64,000 bases of DNA from Bolinopsis microptera (taxonomy: Eukaryota > Ctenophora > Tentaculata > Lobata > Bolinopsidae). The stretch is taken from positions 11,012,169 through 11,076,168 of the forward strand of contig NC_087072.1 of the NCBI RefSeq assembly GCF_026151205.1, read 5' to 3'. Of this stretch, positions 47,501 through 59,903 are shown in pieces. The position numbers were made by a program, and so were the translations under genes. The notes under the pieces were generated by a model, which saw only the letters and a list, made by a program, of their open reading frames with translations, had not been told where the DNA came from and did not search any database. Position 1 is the stretch's first letter. Every line of letters begins with the position of its first letter.

Positions 47501-48583
47501 GAGTTGAGTTAGTGAGTGACCTGTCAGTGTTGGTGCGACCGTAAGGGACTGGTTACCGTTAAGGTTATGGTCATAGTTGAAAATTTAGTTGGTCTAAACT
47601 TTAACAAAACAGACATACCTTTGTAGACTCAAATTATACGAACCAAATTTTCCGTCACGGCGCACCTCCCACGTTTTAATCATTTCTAGACGATATCTGA
47701 TTTGTTGTGATTCAAGGTTATTTTAGATTTGCACAGTCGACCACAAAATATTAATAGCATTATCGGTCATTTTTTCCCCTTAATTTAACAAATTGAAACA
47801 AAAATAGAAACAACATATCGAACGAGCACTGAATAACAGGCTAATATTTCAGGCTACTTCACCCTGACGCCCTGCCAAGCTGCAGTGTACTTCGTCCTAC
47901 TACTCTCCATAAACAGGCTCATCTACTGCTCCTACCCTTTGCGAGCCCGCCTGATCATGTCCCGGTGTCGTGTCACCTACCTCGCTCTCTGCATCTGGAT
48001 CACTTGTCTCCTCGTCTCATCAGTCTCCATCTACACCACCAAACGAGACATCATCTTCGACACTGACCTGCACAGGTGTATCTACGACAGAGGAGCCAAG
48101 TCTGTGACCAGGATCGTACTGATAGTTGTGTTCAGTGTGGTACCTCTAGCTGTTATCCTGGGACTGAACGTTATAACCTGCTGTATCGCAGTGGCTCACA
48201 ACAAGAATCGAGGTCAGAAGAGCATAAAGGCTCTCCTAACTGTGTCCTGTATCTCGGGTGTGCTGCTTCTTACTGTGGGACCCTTTGTGGTGTACTGTTT
48301 AATGACTGCCGTTAATGGTGATCAGCCACAGTGGTACCAGTTAAAACTCTTTTCGGGTTATATCTTTTATATTAATGTGTTTTCTAACCCGATAATTTAT
48401 ACGATGACGAACACAAGATTCTTTAACTTTGTTAAGTTTAGGTTGCTGCCCTGTTGTGCCCAGGGAATTTATAATGAGCATGCATCTAGACTTGCTGCGG
48501 GGTTAGGGAGGAAAAATAGCTCTTTTTATTTAAAGTCTAGAAATTTTAGCGTCAGTTATAAAGCATCTACCAAATCTGTTTAA
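44599..48583 (+). CDS. Rhodopsin-class (class A) GPCR, 3 exons, complete
   Basis: Exons 44599-44740, 46472-46594 and 47853-48583 join in phase 1 at both junctions (donors GTAAGG and GTCAGC; acceptors cttcttcag and atatttcag), 996 nt, 331 aa. Seven helices fit. TM1 has LGILGNGFVF (N1.50) after only ~10 extracellular residues. TM2 has LAVAD (D2.50). TM3 starts at Cys3.25 (MLCKF), and Arg3.50 is exactly 25 residues on, in SINRLIYCSYPL. ECL2 has HRC for the disulfide. TM5 has VVPLAVILGLN, and TM7 has FSNPIIYTM then helix 8 with CC. The ionic-lock motif is NRL instead of DRY, and TM6 reads LLTVGPFVVY with no CWxP tryptophan. ICL3 is short. Class A receptors signal through heterotrimeric G proteins at the plasma membrane; the ligand cannot be assigned. 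Poly(A) signal AATAAA at 49075-49080. Confidence 0.93.
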
Positions 48584-50469
48584 TAAGATCTTGGAATATT
48601 GTTATTATAAATTATTCGATGAACAAAAAATAACGACTTAATTTTGATCACAGATAATTTTCGTTGAAAGCTTTTAATTGAGGAATCATTCACCTATTAA
48701 GGAAGCCATATTTTGGCAAATTCAGCCCCCCCCCCCCCACTCTCCGTAAGCTACTTTTCTATAGCTATTGTGTCGAGTTTCCAAATCCCTTCCCCTCTAG
48801 GCTGGTTTCCATAATATGTGAATGTGCCCGAATTGCACTAATGATATTTTAATTTTTCATTTATTTATTTGTTATTAATTTATGGTGGTCATTGTCTTAG
48901 TGTTTTTGGTGCTGATATATATTTTAAATATAAATATAGTTTTCTGTAATATTCTTAAATCACGTATAAAATTAAAATGTAACAGATATTTTTTATTTCA
49001 CATGTAGATAATTTAAATTTCAAATGATTTCCAACCAATTTACATGGTTTTACTGTTGGGAGGACCGAAGAAGCAATAAAACTACCAACAATTGTGACTA
49101 ATACGTATGTTGTATGTGTTTAAAACCACTACTAAGTCCTCAAAAAGCTGTTTGTTTGGGATTGCAGGAATCGAGAGAGGGTTTCTGTGGTCGGTTGATA
49201 TAAATTCCAGTTGGGACAAGATCTCAACGCTGGACAACAGCCATCACTTGCCAAATTATAGTGCGAATTGTAAGGACTCCTAGAGAATGACACGAATGAA
49301 ATCTGTACCGAAAGGACCGGGGCCGTACTTCAAAGGAAAAGGAGTTTCGCTCCCCGAAAGCTTCTACTAGCATTCATATGGTTTTGATATCTATAAGGCT
49401 ATGGGCAACTAGATTAATGATTATGGTTACTGTTTGGATAGAACATTAACAGCACATATCTGTATTTTTGCTCAGAGCTAGGGTGAATGATTTAGTGATA
49501 ACTTTAACTACTACCACATGAATCAGACATTAGAATTTGATATCTGATTCTTTTCCAATTGAATCATCAATCGTCGTCTCGTTTTGACTTAGTGTCCTTG
49601 TCACTGAAATTAGTAGTGGAGCTTCAAGCGAGCAATCGTATGCAAAGTTGCGCCATCGCCTGCGTTTTATTTGAATGCCGACAGACATCAATCAGACATT
49701 AGAGTAAGCTGTCAAACATGACAGCTGCTCTTTTGCTCATTCTTGATTGTCGGAAAAGGACTGCGTTCTGTGTGATTGGGGGAGCCATTAGCAATTAGAT
49801 CTCAATCTTTTGAAGTCTCTTACCGTTAGTTTTATATTAGTTGGAGGGCAAATCAATTCAGAGACTTAGCAATATGTTTGCTCCTCATACTAGCTAATTA
49901 CTTCTTCAATAGCTGCACTGTTGCGCAATTGAGTGCAGCAAGAATATCAAGATGTAAGCTTGGGTGGGGAAATTCCATTGTAACTGTGAACTCATGAACT
50001 GTGAAGACTTTAAATTAATCATCATGGCGATGGCTTACAATCATTAGAAACCATTAATGAATTGTTTTTAATGAAATCTTTGATTGTTCATCGTCAACTT
50101 ATTTTTATTGAAGAACAGTCATTCAATCAAAATGTTATTTTTAAGCAAAAAAAATGGCTGATTTTTGGAAAATTCTGCAAATTATTATTTCTGACCTAAT
50201 CACTTGAGATATATCATAAATCTGAAATTGAAATCTCTGTTGTAAAATAAAGTGCAGATTCTAGTTCTAAGCATCTCATATTAACTGCAGATAATTGTTA
50301 CTGTAATTACGAAATTGAAAATTAATAGACTAGCTGGTTTAACCACAAATATCACTGATCGAACGTATCATATTGATTGCAAATTGCAATGCGATGATGG
50401 AACTTGAGAAACTGAAACAGTTATTTTATTTCAAAAATTCAGTCTCTACCAGCACGGTCCACTCATTTA
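48584..50469. other. GPCR 3' UTR and spacer to TPPP
   Basis: 48584 to about 49095 is probably the GPCR 3' UTR and includes C13 at 48726-48738. Beyond it a plus-strand exon-like stretch (about 49168-49282, reading GFLWSVDINSSWDKIS and ending in TAG) follows an AG, but it has no partner. The TPPP poly(A) signal AATAAA lies at 50430-50425 on the minus strand. The rest is AT-rich and unremarkable. Confidence 0.45.
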
Positions 50470-51749
50470 TCAATGAGTTCCGTCGAAAGTATCAGCGCCC
50501 TTGTAGTTCCCAACATATCCGGAGTTGTCCGCCAAGTCCGCTCGTCCCTCCAGACCTTTTCCTTTTCCGTCCGCTCCGAATCTCTCCTTGTGTGAACCTG
50601 TGGGGATGTGATCAATTTGAATCTGTGCATTCAGCAAGTTTTAACATCTCCTCGCATAAGGACATATTCGTAGGTCACTTATAGTTATTCGCGCTGATAA
50701 ACACTTTTCATTCCTGAAGCATCACTATCAGTATCAGTATTTAGTGAGCCCTCCCCTGCTACCAGCCAGACGCCAGTCAAGATTTACGAACACATTTTCC
50801 AACTTGGACATTTCAAACTTTACTTAAAAGCAGTAGCACGTTAAACTTTTGAAACTGAAAGGAGATAAATAATAACGAATTTCGTGATAGTAGGCGATTG
50901 TGAATTTATTAACTAAAGAAGAGGGATTAAACATTTTTTCCAATCGTTTATGACACTGTTGAAATCATAATTAGCAGTCTATAAAATAGTTTTACATCAA
51001 TGAAGAGTTTGAAGACCTAGATCAACCTCGTTAAATGATAAAAAACAGAAAGTATCAGAGGTACCTGTATATTTGCTCGTATCCGTGAGTCTTCCAGTTG
51101 CTCCACCCTTTGCTGTTTTCTGAAGAACAAAAGGATGTCAATAATGGATCATTATTGATTATGGGGTTAAACAATTATATACTATTTGCAGACTGAGTTG
51201 AATTGTCCAGTTAAGTGAATATCTGACCGTGGTGCCAGCAGTTTGAGGTCCTTTGTCTGAAACCAGCTTCTCCATAGCCGCCTTCCTCTCTTCAGGACTC
51301 AGTTTCGGGAACCTCTTTACAGATAAATCCTCCAGAAGAGCCTTGAACTCCTTCGTGGTAATGGTCCTACCTCCTTTTCTGCGGTTGATATTGTTCGTAT
51401 ATTTATCTATTCAGGCTAAGATATACCATATCTATCAGCACGTCACCTTTCAACTATCCTACTAAGAAGCATTCAACTCAGATCGAGGGCTTTACAGCTT
51501 AAACTCACAGTCGCGACAATTTAAATTGCAACGATGATCGACCTACATGACAGTTATGAATCAACTTTTAAACGTTAAAATAACTCACGGTTTGTGTTTG
51601 GAGAAGCAAATGTCGACATCTGTAGAAGTGACAAGTTTTCCCATTATCCCTGTATCTTTACACAGCTTGCTTAACTTTTTATTATCCAACTCCTTTCCTG
51701 TTGATTTTGAGTCTCCGAATTTTGAGAACGCCGCGAACGTGGCTTCCAT
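50470..51749 (-). CDS. TPPP: Tubulin polymerization-promoting protein (p25-alpha), complete
   Basis: Four exons in phase: 51749-51589 (ATG), 51378-51228, 51119-51065 and 50597-50470 (TGA), 495 nt, 164 aa, the usual size for invertebrate TPPP. The p25-alpha domain is unmistakable: [19 protein letters not shown], then [19 protein letters not shown] and [28 protein letters not shown] and [16 protein letters not shown] follow, then the conserved [17 protein letters not shown], a [12 protein letters not shown] run and [14 protein letters not shown] binds tubulin, bundles and stabilises microtubules, and is linked to cilia in many animals. The protein is short, without the long disordered N-terminal tail of vertebrate TPPP1, as in most invertebrates. 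Exon 1 starts directly at the ATG with context acatcATGG. Poly(A) signal at 50430-50425, only 40 nt past the stop, implies a very short 3' UTR. Confidence 0.97.
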
Positions 51750-53119
51750 GATGTTGGATTAAAACTTTCTACAAAATATTACAGAATCAATCACAATTAA
51801 ATTTAAATCTTGATAAATTTGAATTTAATCAAGTGGATCCTAAAAGACTGCAAGTTATTAGCTGTGGACCCATGACGAAACGTTTTAAGTTTTAGATTGT
51901 AAATAAGAATAAAATCGATCGGTGCAGATGAATAAACATTTGTGCCCAAAACTTTGTCACTAAATTCTTTGGGGTGTGACGTCCTGGTATGGATAATAGT
52001 CCCCAATTGAATTCCAAGGGATCTGAGTATATTGCTCCTTCGTAAATAATTTGTGGAACACTTACTATGCAGGACCCTCTAACTTAATTTTCAATTTGTA
52101 CATGATTATTATCAACTTTGATTTTAATTCTGTGAGTGGTACGTTCGGATGATGATTAATCACTTTACACTCGACTGTCACGTGACTTCTTCAACCCGTT
52201 CTCTAGCTGGCCCTGAACGACTATTCAAAGCCCTAACCCTCTAATCTGATTCCAACCCTAACCCTCACCCAATCTTTAATAAAAGCATATGCTGAAACCC
52301 TGACCCTGACGATAAATTAGACTAACTTCCTTATACGGTCATATCACGTGATCGAGACAGTTTTTTCGCCAATATCTCGCCAGGGGAGCATTTTAACCCT
52401 ATGTCATGGGGGGTGATTCGGAATCAGCGTCCGAAAATACATCGATCAAAGGTTGGTTTCAGAACAATCTCGAAGATCGACTGTAAAGTGATTTAGCACG
52501 CTCGGGTACGTTCATCAACATTAAAATTTGGAAACTAAAAATGTACAAGATCAAAATTTAAAAATAAATCGATTTGAAGTCAGTTCCAGTTTTAATGGTT
52601 TTCTATAACAGCAAAGTTACCACAATCATGTTCGTAACATGATGCACACATTACGGTCGGTCGCGGTTTATTTTAGCAAGCTCTTTGTCACAGATCATCA
52701 CTAACAGGAATTATTCGGCTAAAGTTTTAAATCTGATATTGTACTATCTTTGAATTTCTTTATAGTTATGTGCGTGATAACACCTTATGGCTGAATCTTT
52801 GTACATGTACACCGACCCCGTACAGTTAAACCAGTCTGAATCGATATATTTTAAACGCTGATTTCAAAACACCCCACATGGCATACTCATTACTTACTTG
52901 GGTTACTTGGGTTGGGTTCCAAGCTAGAGACAGAGTGCTACCAGGCCAAGAATGTCTTGCATCTCCACCGCCAAGTGGTCATGGGGTTAAAATATAATAC
53001 TCCCCTGACGATTAATCGACGAAAAACTGTTTTGATCACGCGACGCGACATGACCACATTATAAGGAAGTTCGTTAAATTTCTTGTTGGAGAATGCATAA
53101 TGGAGTTAGCCGTTTACCT
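51750..53119. other. Upstream region of TPPP and spacer
   Basis: No exon recognised. CCCTAA-like patches begin at about 52225-52270. A ccgccaagtgg(c/t) segment at about 52967 resembles one near 22802. Confidence 0.4.
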
Positions 53120-53139
53120 AAACTTTAACCACAACCCAA

Positions 53140-53660
53140 ACATAACCATAACCTTAACGGGTGATACTCGTAAAACATTTGTTTCAAATATTAAAGACCG
53201 TCAACGAGTCCAACTCGGCGCGCGTCTTGCTAGGTTATAAACCTACACCCCAAAGCTAACCATAGCCCTAACCACAACCTTAGCACTAACAATAAGTATA
53301 ACATACAACACTGTGCATTGCATGCAGTTGCACTGGCACTAAGGCTAAATTGCATTGTAGGTTTATTATAACATACCAAGACGGGCCTTTTACTTACTAA
53401 TTCGCTCGCCCAAAAATTATCGACTGTCTTGGGTTTTTACGGTTTTGGCTTTGCAACCGAACAAAACGGTTTTACATAAGCCCTAATCCTGATTCCCAAC
53501 CCTAACCCTAACCATAACCCCGAAGCTATCAATAACCCTAACCACAACCTTAACGGATGATACTCGTAGAATATTTCTTCCCAACAGGACCGTCGACGAG
53601 TCCAATTCGGCGCGCGTCCTGGTAGGTTGTAAACCTACAACCACAACCCTAACCCTAAAC
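53140..53660. repeat. Duplicated unit with telomere-like CCCTAA patches
   Basis: A ~115-bp unit occurs twice (about 53145-53255 and 53545-53650). Both copies contain gatactcgta, cgagtcca(a/)ctcggcgcg and taggtt(a/g)taaacctaca. Degenerate CCCTAA/CCATAA runs flank and separate them (53120-53160, 53260-53290, 53493-53560, 53640-53665). They look like interstitial telomere-type sequence or a related minisatellite; the runs are short and imperfect. Confidence 0.65.
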
Positions 53661-53665
53661 CGAGA

Positions 53666-55771
53666 CCTAAACAATCGAATTCGTGTTTTACTAGCATTTC
53701 ATGCACGTGAGCAAAATATTTTTTGCCCATAACTCTCTATGGAAGCATTTTACCTTTCCCTGTGCGTGGCGTATTCAATATTTAAAATCAATAACAAATT
53801 GCAAACAAAATATCCAAAAATGAAAAAATTCGAAATTTGAAATTGTTTACCTGGGGACCTCTACTCAGGCTATCATGTTTATAAACATAAAGATGTTTGT
53901 AAACAATAGAGATTAGGCGGAATGACAGGCTGAGCGCGGCCCAGTAAGAAATTGTTTTTAGAAGCTAATACTTTTTCTTTTTTCAAATTAATATGTAATA
54001 GGTTGTATCGCGTTGTGACCCCCACGGTCGTTTCACTATCGTCCTGACGATACAGGGGGAGCCGCGCACTCGTGCGCGGCGGGTCATACAACGTATGACA
54101 ACAAGTAATAGGGTCGCTTGCATAAATGATAAAAGCGCAAACAGCGAAAGCTTTTGTTATCAAATCAATGGTGTGCATGATTCTAATATGAATCAGCGTT
54201 CGACGCGAAACTACATTGATTCAAGTTTATTTTTAAAAATCGAGTTATTTAGCTCGGTGATTTAGCTTGGTGCAGCCCATACCAGTTGCCGGTGGTACAT
54301 CGCGCGCGCTGATCCATGATCTTACAAAAAATGTTATTGATATTTTATGCGCTACAAGCTCCACCGCCTCCCAATAATTCTAATTCTAAATCCCTTTCCT
54401 AAATTTGAATGAGTCTTGTTGTATGCCCTAACTGAGATTGTTTATTTTTAACCCTTAACCGACTGCGGACTGACCCGGCGCGCGCTAATTTGCAGCACTT
54501 TGCCGTTGGCTCTAGTAGTAGTCAATGACTTGTAGCGCGATGCCAAATGCACTATATCTAGGTGGTGCACCATAAAAATGAACTTGCTCGGATTTTAAAA
54601 ATGTTTGTACCATTGTCAATTGTTTTCTAGAGACTGTGAGAATTATCACAATACCAAATTTGTTATACCTTTTTGGAAAGATTAGTTAGTTTCGCCTAGG
54701 TGTCATATTTGATGGTGCGCGGCTTTTGGAGCAAAATTAGCTGTAAAAGTCGCGTAATTCACCCCCACGCGCAGCGTCGTGACCTCTATTCGCAGTATTT
54801 TACACATATTTAGAGGTTGGCAATTTATTCCATTGATAATTTAAAAGTTTCAATATTTTTGTATTAAATTTTTTTTCAATACAGTTGTAAATCGATTAAG
54901 TTTGCTTTTCGTGAAAATTTGATATACTTTCGTAAAATAGTTTTGACGTGGCAGCGATTTGAAAAGAAATTTAGCTAAAACTGATACAAAAAAATGGACA
55001 TTTTTTGATATTAAAACATGTATAACTTGGGCTGTGTTGACAGTAGAAAAATAAATTAACCCCTATCCGAAAGGTTTAAATTTTTTTAATACGCCGCGCA
55101 AATCTAAGCGCGCTATTCACGTGTCAAAATCGTCAAAAACGTAAAATAGTTGATGAAGGAGCACTATGGCGCCATTTTTACCTGATCGTATGTGAAGATT
55201 ATAACTTCGCGCCATTTTGTTATTTCTGCTCGTTGTAAAATGTCAGCTGTTATCGACTGTTGTATTATATATTGCAATTAACGATTCACGATAACAGATA
55301 ATAGGGTTTTGATTTAAGTTTTTATGTAATTTGACCAAATTTGACCAGATTCGTTGATTTTTGTCGTATTATTTGGATATATCTTCAGTTCCTTGAATGA
55401 GATCATTCTGAAAATTGGCGACGACCTTCCAATAGGGCTTTCACAACTGTCCGAAAAATTTGGTGGATATTATCGGAGTTGATATAGTGATGAAAATGGG
55501 GCAAAATGCGCTGCTTTTAGCTGTAACATTATGTCTGACAGTTGGATATGCTTTAAACTTTTCGGACACTTTCCTTGTAAGTCTATGAGTAAGCTTACCA
55601 ATTTTTGTTGCAATCGGAGGTCGGGAAGAATACTTAATATCTATTTGTTTGAAGAAAATTGTGCTGGCCGAAATTAGCGCTAAAAAACCATCCTACAGTC
55701 GGCACGCGCTGCTCACTGTCGATGGCGCACTACCTACTATATCATATATACTGGGCCGCGCCGCACATACA
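53666..55771. other. Unassigned stretch before the 533-bp array
   Basis: Mixed AT-rich sequence with GC-rich gcgcgc patches (about 54060-54080, 54300, 54475 and 55095). The ORF at 55649-55864 runs into the array and has no family support. I could not define any element here. Confidence 0.4.
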
Positions 55772-55786
55772 ATAATGTTTCTCACA
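55772..55786. repeat. 15-bp direct repeat, left flank of array
   Basis: ATAATGTTTCTCACA, perfectly repeated at 59809-59823. The motif is not part of the 533-bp unit, so it behaves like a target-site duplication around the whole array. Confidence 0.85.
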
Positions 55787-58700
55787 GTTTCTTGTTGGTG
55801 TTTTGTCTGTGTTTGTTTGTCCGTAGTAGGAATTTACTGTAACTTTGGAGACTGGGCGCAGTAATGTCCCAGAGGGTTTGTAACATCATGGATGCTGACT
55901 AAGCTTACCTGATCCTCTCCAACTTGTATTAGTACACTACTTCATTCACACCAGTCATTTCACTACATTAAACTGATTGAGGTTAAATGCCCTTTGTACA
56001 TGCTGAAGCGATATGCTATGATGAGTGGAATATGAGTTAGGATCAGTTTGGTCCGTTTCATGGCAAAAACATTTATTGATTTTGTATTAACCCTTCGGGG
56101 CTTGCGTGACCCTTATCATAGAACTGGTTTTCAGGACTGGCAGTCTGACCTATTGCCTTGCCAGCATAGGTGTACTTATATAGATTTGCATGGTTCAGTT
56201 GCATAGTAGTGTCCGAATTGCACTGATTCTAGCCCGAGTAGTGTTCGAAAGGGCGCCCTGTTTTGACATACCTCCTGAGCCGGTACTCATTTCCTCTCTG
56301 AGCTAGCTAGTGTATATCAGTTTCTTGTTGGTGTTTTGTCTGTGTTTGTTTGTCCGTAGTAGGAATTTACTGTAACTTTGGAGACTGGGCGCAGTAATGT
56401 CCCAGAGGGTTTGTAACATCATGGATGCTGACTAAGCTTACCTGATCCTCTCCAACTTGTATTAGTACACTACTTCATTCACACCAGTCATTTCACTACA
56501 TTAAACTGATTGAGGTTAAATGCCCTTTGTACATGCTGAAGCGATATGCTATGATGAGTGGAATATGAGTTAGGATCAGTTTGGTCCGTTTCATGGCAAA
56601 AACATTTATTGATTTTGTATTAACCCTTCGGGGCTTGCGTGACCCTTATCATAGAACTGGTTTTCAGGACTGGCAGTCTGACCTATTGCCTTGCCAGCAT
56701 AGGTGTACTTATATAGATTTGCATGGTTCAGTTGCATAGTAGTGTCCGAATTGCACTGATTCTAGCCCGAGTAGTGTTCGAAAGGGCGCCCTGTTTTGAC
56801 ATACCTCCTGAGCCGGTACTCATTTCCTCTCTGAGCTAGCTAGTGTATATCAGTTTCTTGTTGGTGTTTTGTCTGTGTTTGTTTGTCCGTAGTAGGAATT
56901 TACTGTAACTTTGGAGACTGGGCGCAGTAATGTCCCAGAGGGTTTGTAACATCATGGATGCTGACTAAGCTTACCTGATCCTCTCCAACTTGTATTAGTA
57001 CACTACTTCATTCACACCAGTCATTTCACTACATTAAACTGATTGAGGTTAAATGCCCTTTGTACATGCTGAAGCGATATGCTATGATGAGTGGAATATG
57101 AGTTAGGATCAGTTTGGTCCGTTTCATGGCAAAAACATTTATTGATTTTGTATTAACCCTTCGGGGCTTGCGTGACCCTTATCATAGAACTGGTTTTCAG
57201 GACTGGCAGTCTGACCTATTGCCTTGCCAGCATAGGTGTACTTATATAGATTTGCATGGTTCAGTTGCATAGTAGTGTCCGAATTGCACTGATTCTAGCC
57301 CGAGTAGTGTTCGAAAGGGCGCCCTGTTTTGACATACCTCCTGAGCCGGTACTCATTTCCTCTCTGAGCTAGCTAGTGTATATCAGTTTCTTGTTGGTGT
57401 TTTGTCTGTGTTTGTTTGTCCGTAGTAGGAATTTACTGTAACTTTGGAGACTGGGCGCAGTAATGTCCCAGAGGGTTTGTAACATCATGGATGCTGACTA
57501 AGCTTACCTGATCCTCTCCAACTTGTATTAGTACACTACTTCATTCACACCAGTCATTTCACTACATTAAACTGATTGAGGTTAAATGCCCTTTGTACAT
57601 GCTGAAGCGATATGCTATGATGAGTGGAATATGAGTTAGGATCAGTTTGGTCCGTTTCATGGCAAAAACATTTATTGATTTTGTATTAACCCTTCGGGGC
57701 TTGCGTGACCCTTATCATAGAACTGGTTTTCAGGACTGGCAGTCTGACCTATTGCCTTGCCAGCATAGGTGTACTTATATAGATTTGCATGGTTCAGTTG
57801 CATAGTAGTGTCCGAATTGCACTGATTCTAGCCCGAGTAGTGTTCGAAAGGGCGCCCTGTTTTGACATACCTCCTGAGCCGGTACTCATTTCCTCTCTGA
57901 GCTAGCTAGTGTATATCAGTTTCTTGTTGGTGTTTTGTCTGTGTTTGTTTGTCCGTAGTAGGAATTTACTGTAACTTTGGAGACTGGGCGCAGTAATGTC
58001 CCAGAGGGTTTGTAACATCATGGATGCTGACTAAGCTTACCTGATCCTCTCCAACTTGTATTAGTACACTACTTCATTCACACCAGTCATTTCACTACAT
58101 TAAACTGATTGAGGTTAAATGCCCTTTGTACATGCTGAAGCGATATGCTATGATGAGTGGAATATGAGTTAGGATCAGTTTGGTCCGTTTCATGGCAAAA
58201 ACATTTATTGATTTTGTATTAACCCTTCGGGGCTTGCGTGACCCTTATCATAGAACTGGTTTTCAGGACTGGCAGTCTGACCTATTGCCTTGCCAGCATA
58301 GGTGTACTTATATAGATTTGCATGGTTCAGTTGCATAGTAGTGTCCGAATTGCACTGATTCTAGCCCGAGTAGTGTTCGAAAGGGCGCCCTGTTTTGACA
58401 TACCTCCTGAGCCGGTACTCATTTCCTCTCTGAGCTAGCTAGTGTATATCAGTTTCTTGTTGGTGTTTTGTCTGTGTTTGTTTGTCCGTAGTAGGAATTT
58501 ACTGTAACTTTGGAGACTGGGCGCAGTAATGTCCCAGAGGGTTTGTAACATCATGGATGCTGACTAAGCTTACCTGATCCTCTCCAACTTGTATTAGTAC
58601 ACTACTTCATTCACACCAGTCATTTCACTACATTAAACTGATTGAGGTTAATGCCCTTTGTACATGCTGAAGCGATATGCTATGATGAGTGGAATATGAG

Positions 58701-59808
58701 TTAGGATCAGTTTGGTCCGTTTCATGGCAAAAACATTTATTGATTTTGTATTAACCCTTCGGGGCTTGCGTGACCCTTATCATAGAACTGGTTTTCAGGA
58801 CTGGCAGTCTGACCTATTGCCTTGCCAGCATAGGTGTACTTATATAGATTTGCATGGTTCAGTTGCATAGTAGTGTCCGAATTGCACTGATTCTAGCCCG
58901 AGTAGTGTTCGAAAGGGCGCCCTGTTTTGACATACCTCCTGAGCCGGTACTCATTTCCTCTCTGAGCTAGCTAGTGTATATCAGTTTCTTGTTGGTGTTT
59001 TGTCTGTGTTTGTTTGTCCGTAGTAGGAATTTACTGTAACTTTGGAGACTGGGCGCAGTAATGTCCCAGAGGGTTTGTAACATCATGGATGCTGACTAAG
59101 CTTACCTGATCCTCTCCAACTTGTATTAGTACACTACTTCATTCACACCAGTCATTTCACTACATTAAACTGATTGAGGTTAAATGCCCTTTGTACATGC
59201 TGAAGCGATATGCTATGATGAGTGGAATATGAGTTAGGATCAGTTTGGTCCGTTTCATGGCAAAAACATTTATTGATTTTGTATTAACCCTTCGGGGCTT
59301 GCGTGACCCTTATCATAGAACTGGTTTTCAGGACTGGCAGTCTGACCTATTGCCTTGCCAGCATAGGTGTACTTATATAGATTTGCATGGTTCAGTTGCA
59401 TAGTAGTGTCCGAATTGCACTGATTCTAGCCCGAGTAGTGTTCGAAAGGGCGCCCTGTTTTGACATACCTCCTGAGCCGGTACTCATTTCCTCTCTGAGC
59501 TAGCTAGTGTATATCAGTTTCTTGTTGGTGTTTTGTCTGTGTTTGTTTGTCCGTAGTAGGAATTTACTGTAACTTTGGAGACTGGGCGCAGTAATGTCCC
59601 AGAGGGTTTGTAACATCATGGATGCTGACTAAGCTTACCTGATCCTCTCCAACTTGTATTAGTACACTACTTCATTCACACCAGTCATTTCACTACATTA
59701 AACTGATTGAGGTTAAATGCCCTTTGTACATGCTGAAGCGATATGCTATGATGAGTGGAATATGAGTTAGGATCAGTTTGGTCCGTTTCATGGCAAAAAC
59801 ATTTATTG
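55787..59808. repeat. 533-bp tandem array, ~7.5 copies
   Basis: The unit marker cttgttggtgttttgtctg starts at 55791, 56324, 56857, 57390, 57923, 58456, 58988 and 59521. The spacing is 533 bp except one of 532, caused by a single missing A (gaggttaatg at about 58647). Seven full units plus ~292 bp of an eighth are present. By eye they are otherwise near-identical, so the amplification or homogenisation is recent. The array ends in mid-unit and is bounded by the 15-bp direct repeat. The unit has no long ORF. On the minus strand it carries an octamer ATGCAAAT followed three bases later by TATATAA (plus-strand 56191-56177 in copy 1). On the plus strand aactttggag is followed by the small hairpin CTGGG/CCCAG. 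Confidence 0.97.
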
Positions 59809-59823
59809 ATAATGTTTCTCACA
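59809..59823. repeat. 15-bp direct repeat, right flank of array
   Basis: Perfect second copy of the 15-mer at 55772-55786, starting exactly where the array sequence stops matching its unit. Confidence 0.85.
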
Positions 59824-59903
59824 ACCATGTCACATGTGATGATGTGATGATGAACCAATCGTTAAATCATAAATCAGCGAGATGCACCACTGGGCCACGT
59901 AAC

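Noticed and set aside
50373-50684. 103-codon ORF on the plus strand
   Set aside because: It is antisense to the last TPPP exon, which has the conserved p25-alpha sequence and correct splice phase.
54301-55100. gcgcgc-rich patches as a CpG-island promoter
   Set aside because: The patches are isolated inside AT-rich DNA and no exon is nearby.
55787-59808. Hammerhead-ribozyme retrozyme as explanation for the array
   Set aside because: I looked for the CTGANGA and GAAA core in proper order on both strands of the unit. Only a near match (tatgatgag) and an isolated cgaaa exist, so the canonical core is absent.
55787-59808. CRISPR array or 5S rDNA
   Set aside because: The 533-bp units are identical throughout with no spacer logic, and no 5S internal control sequence was recognised.
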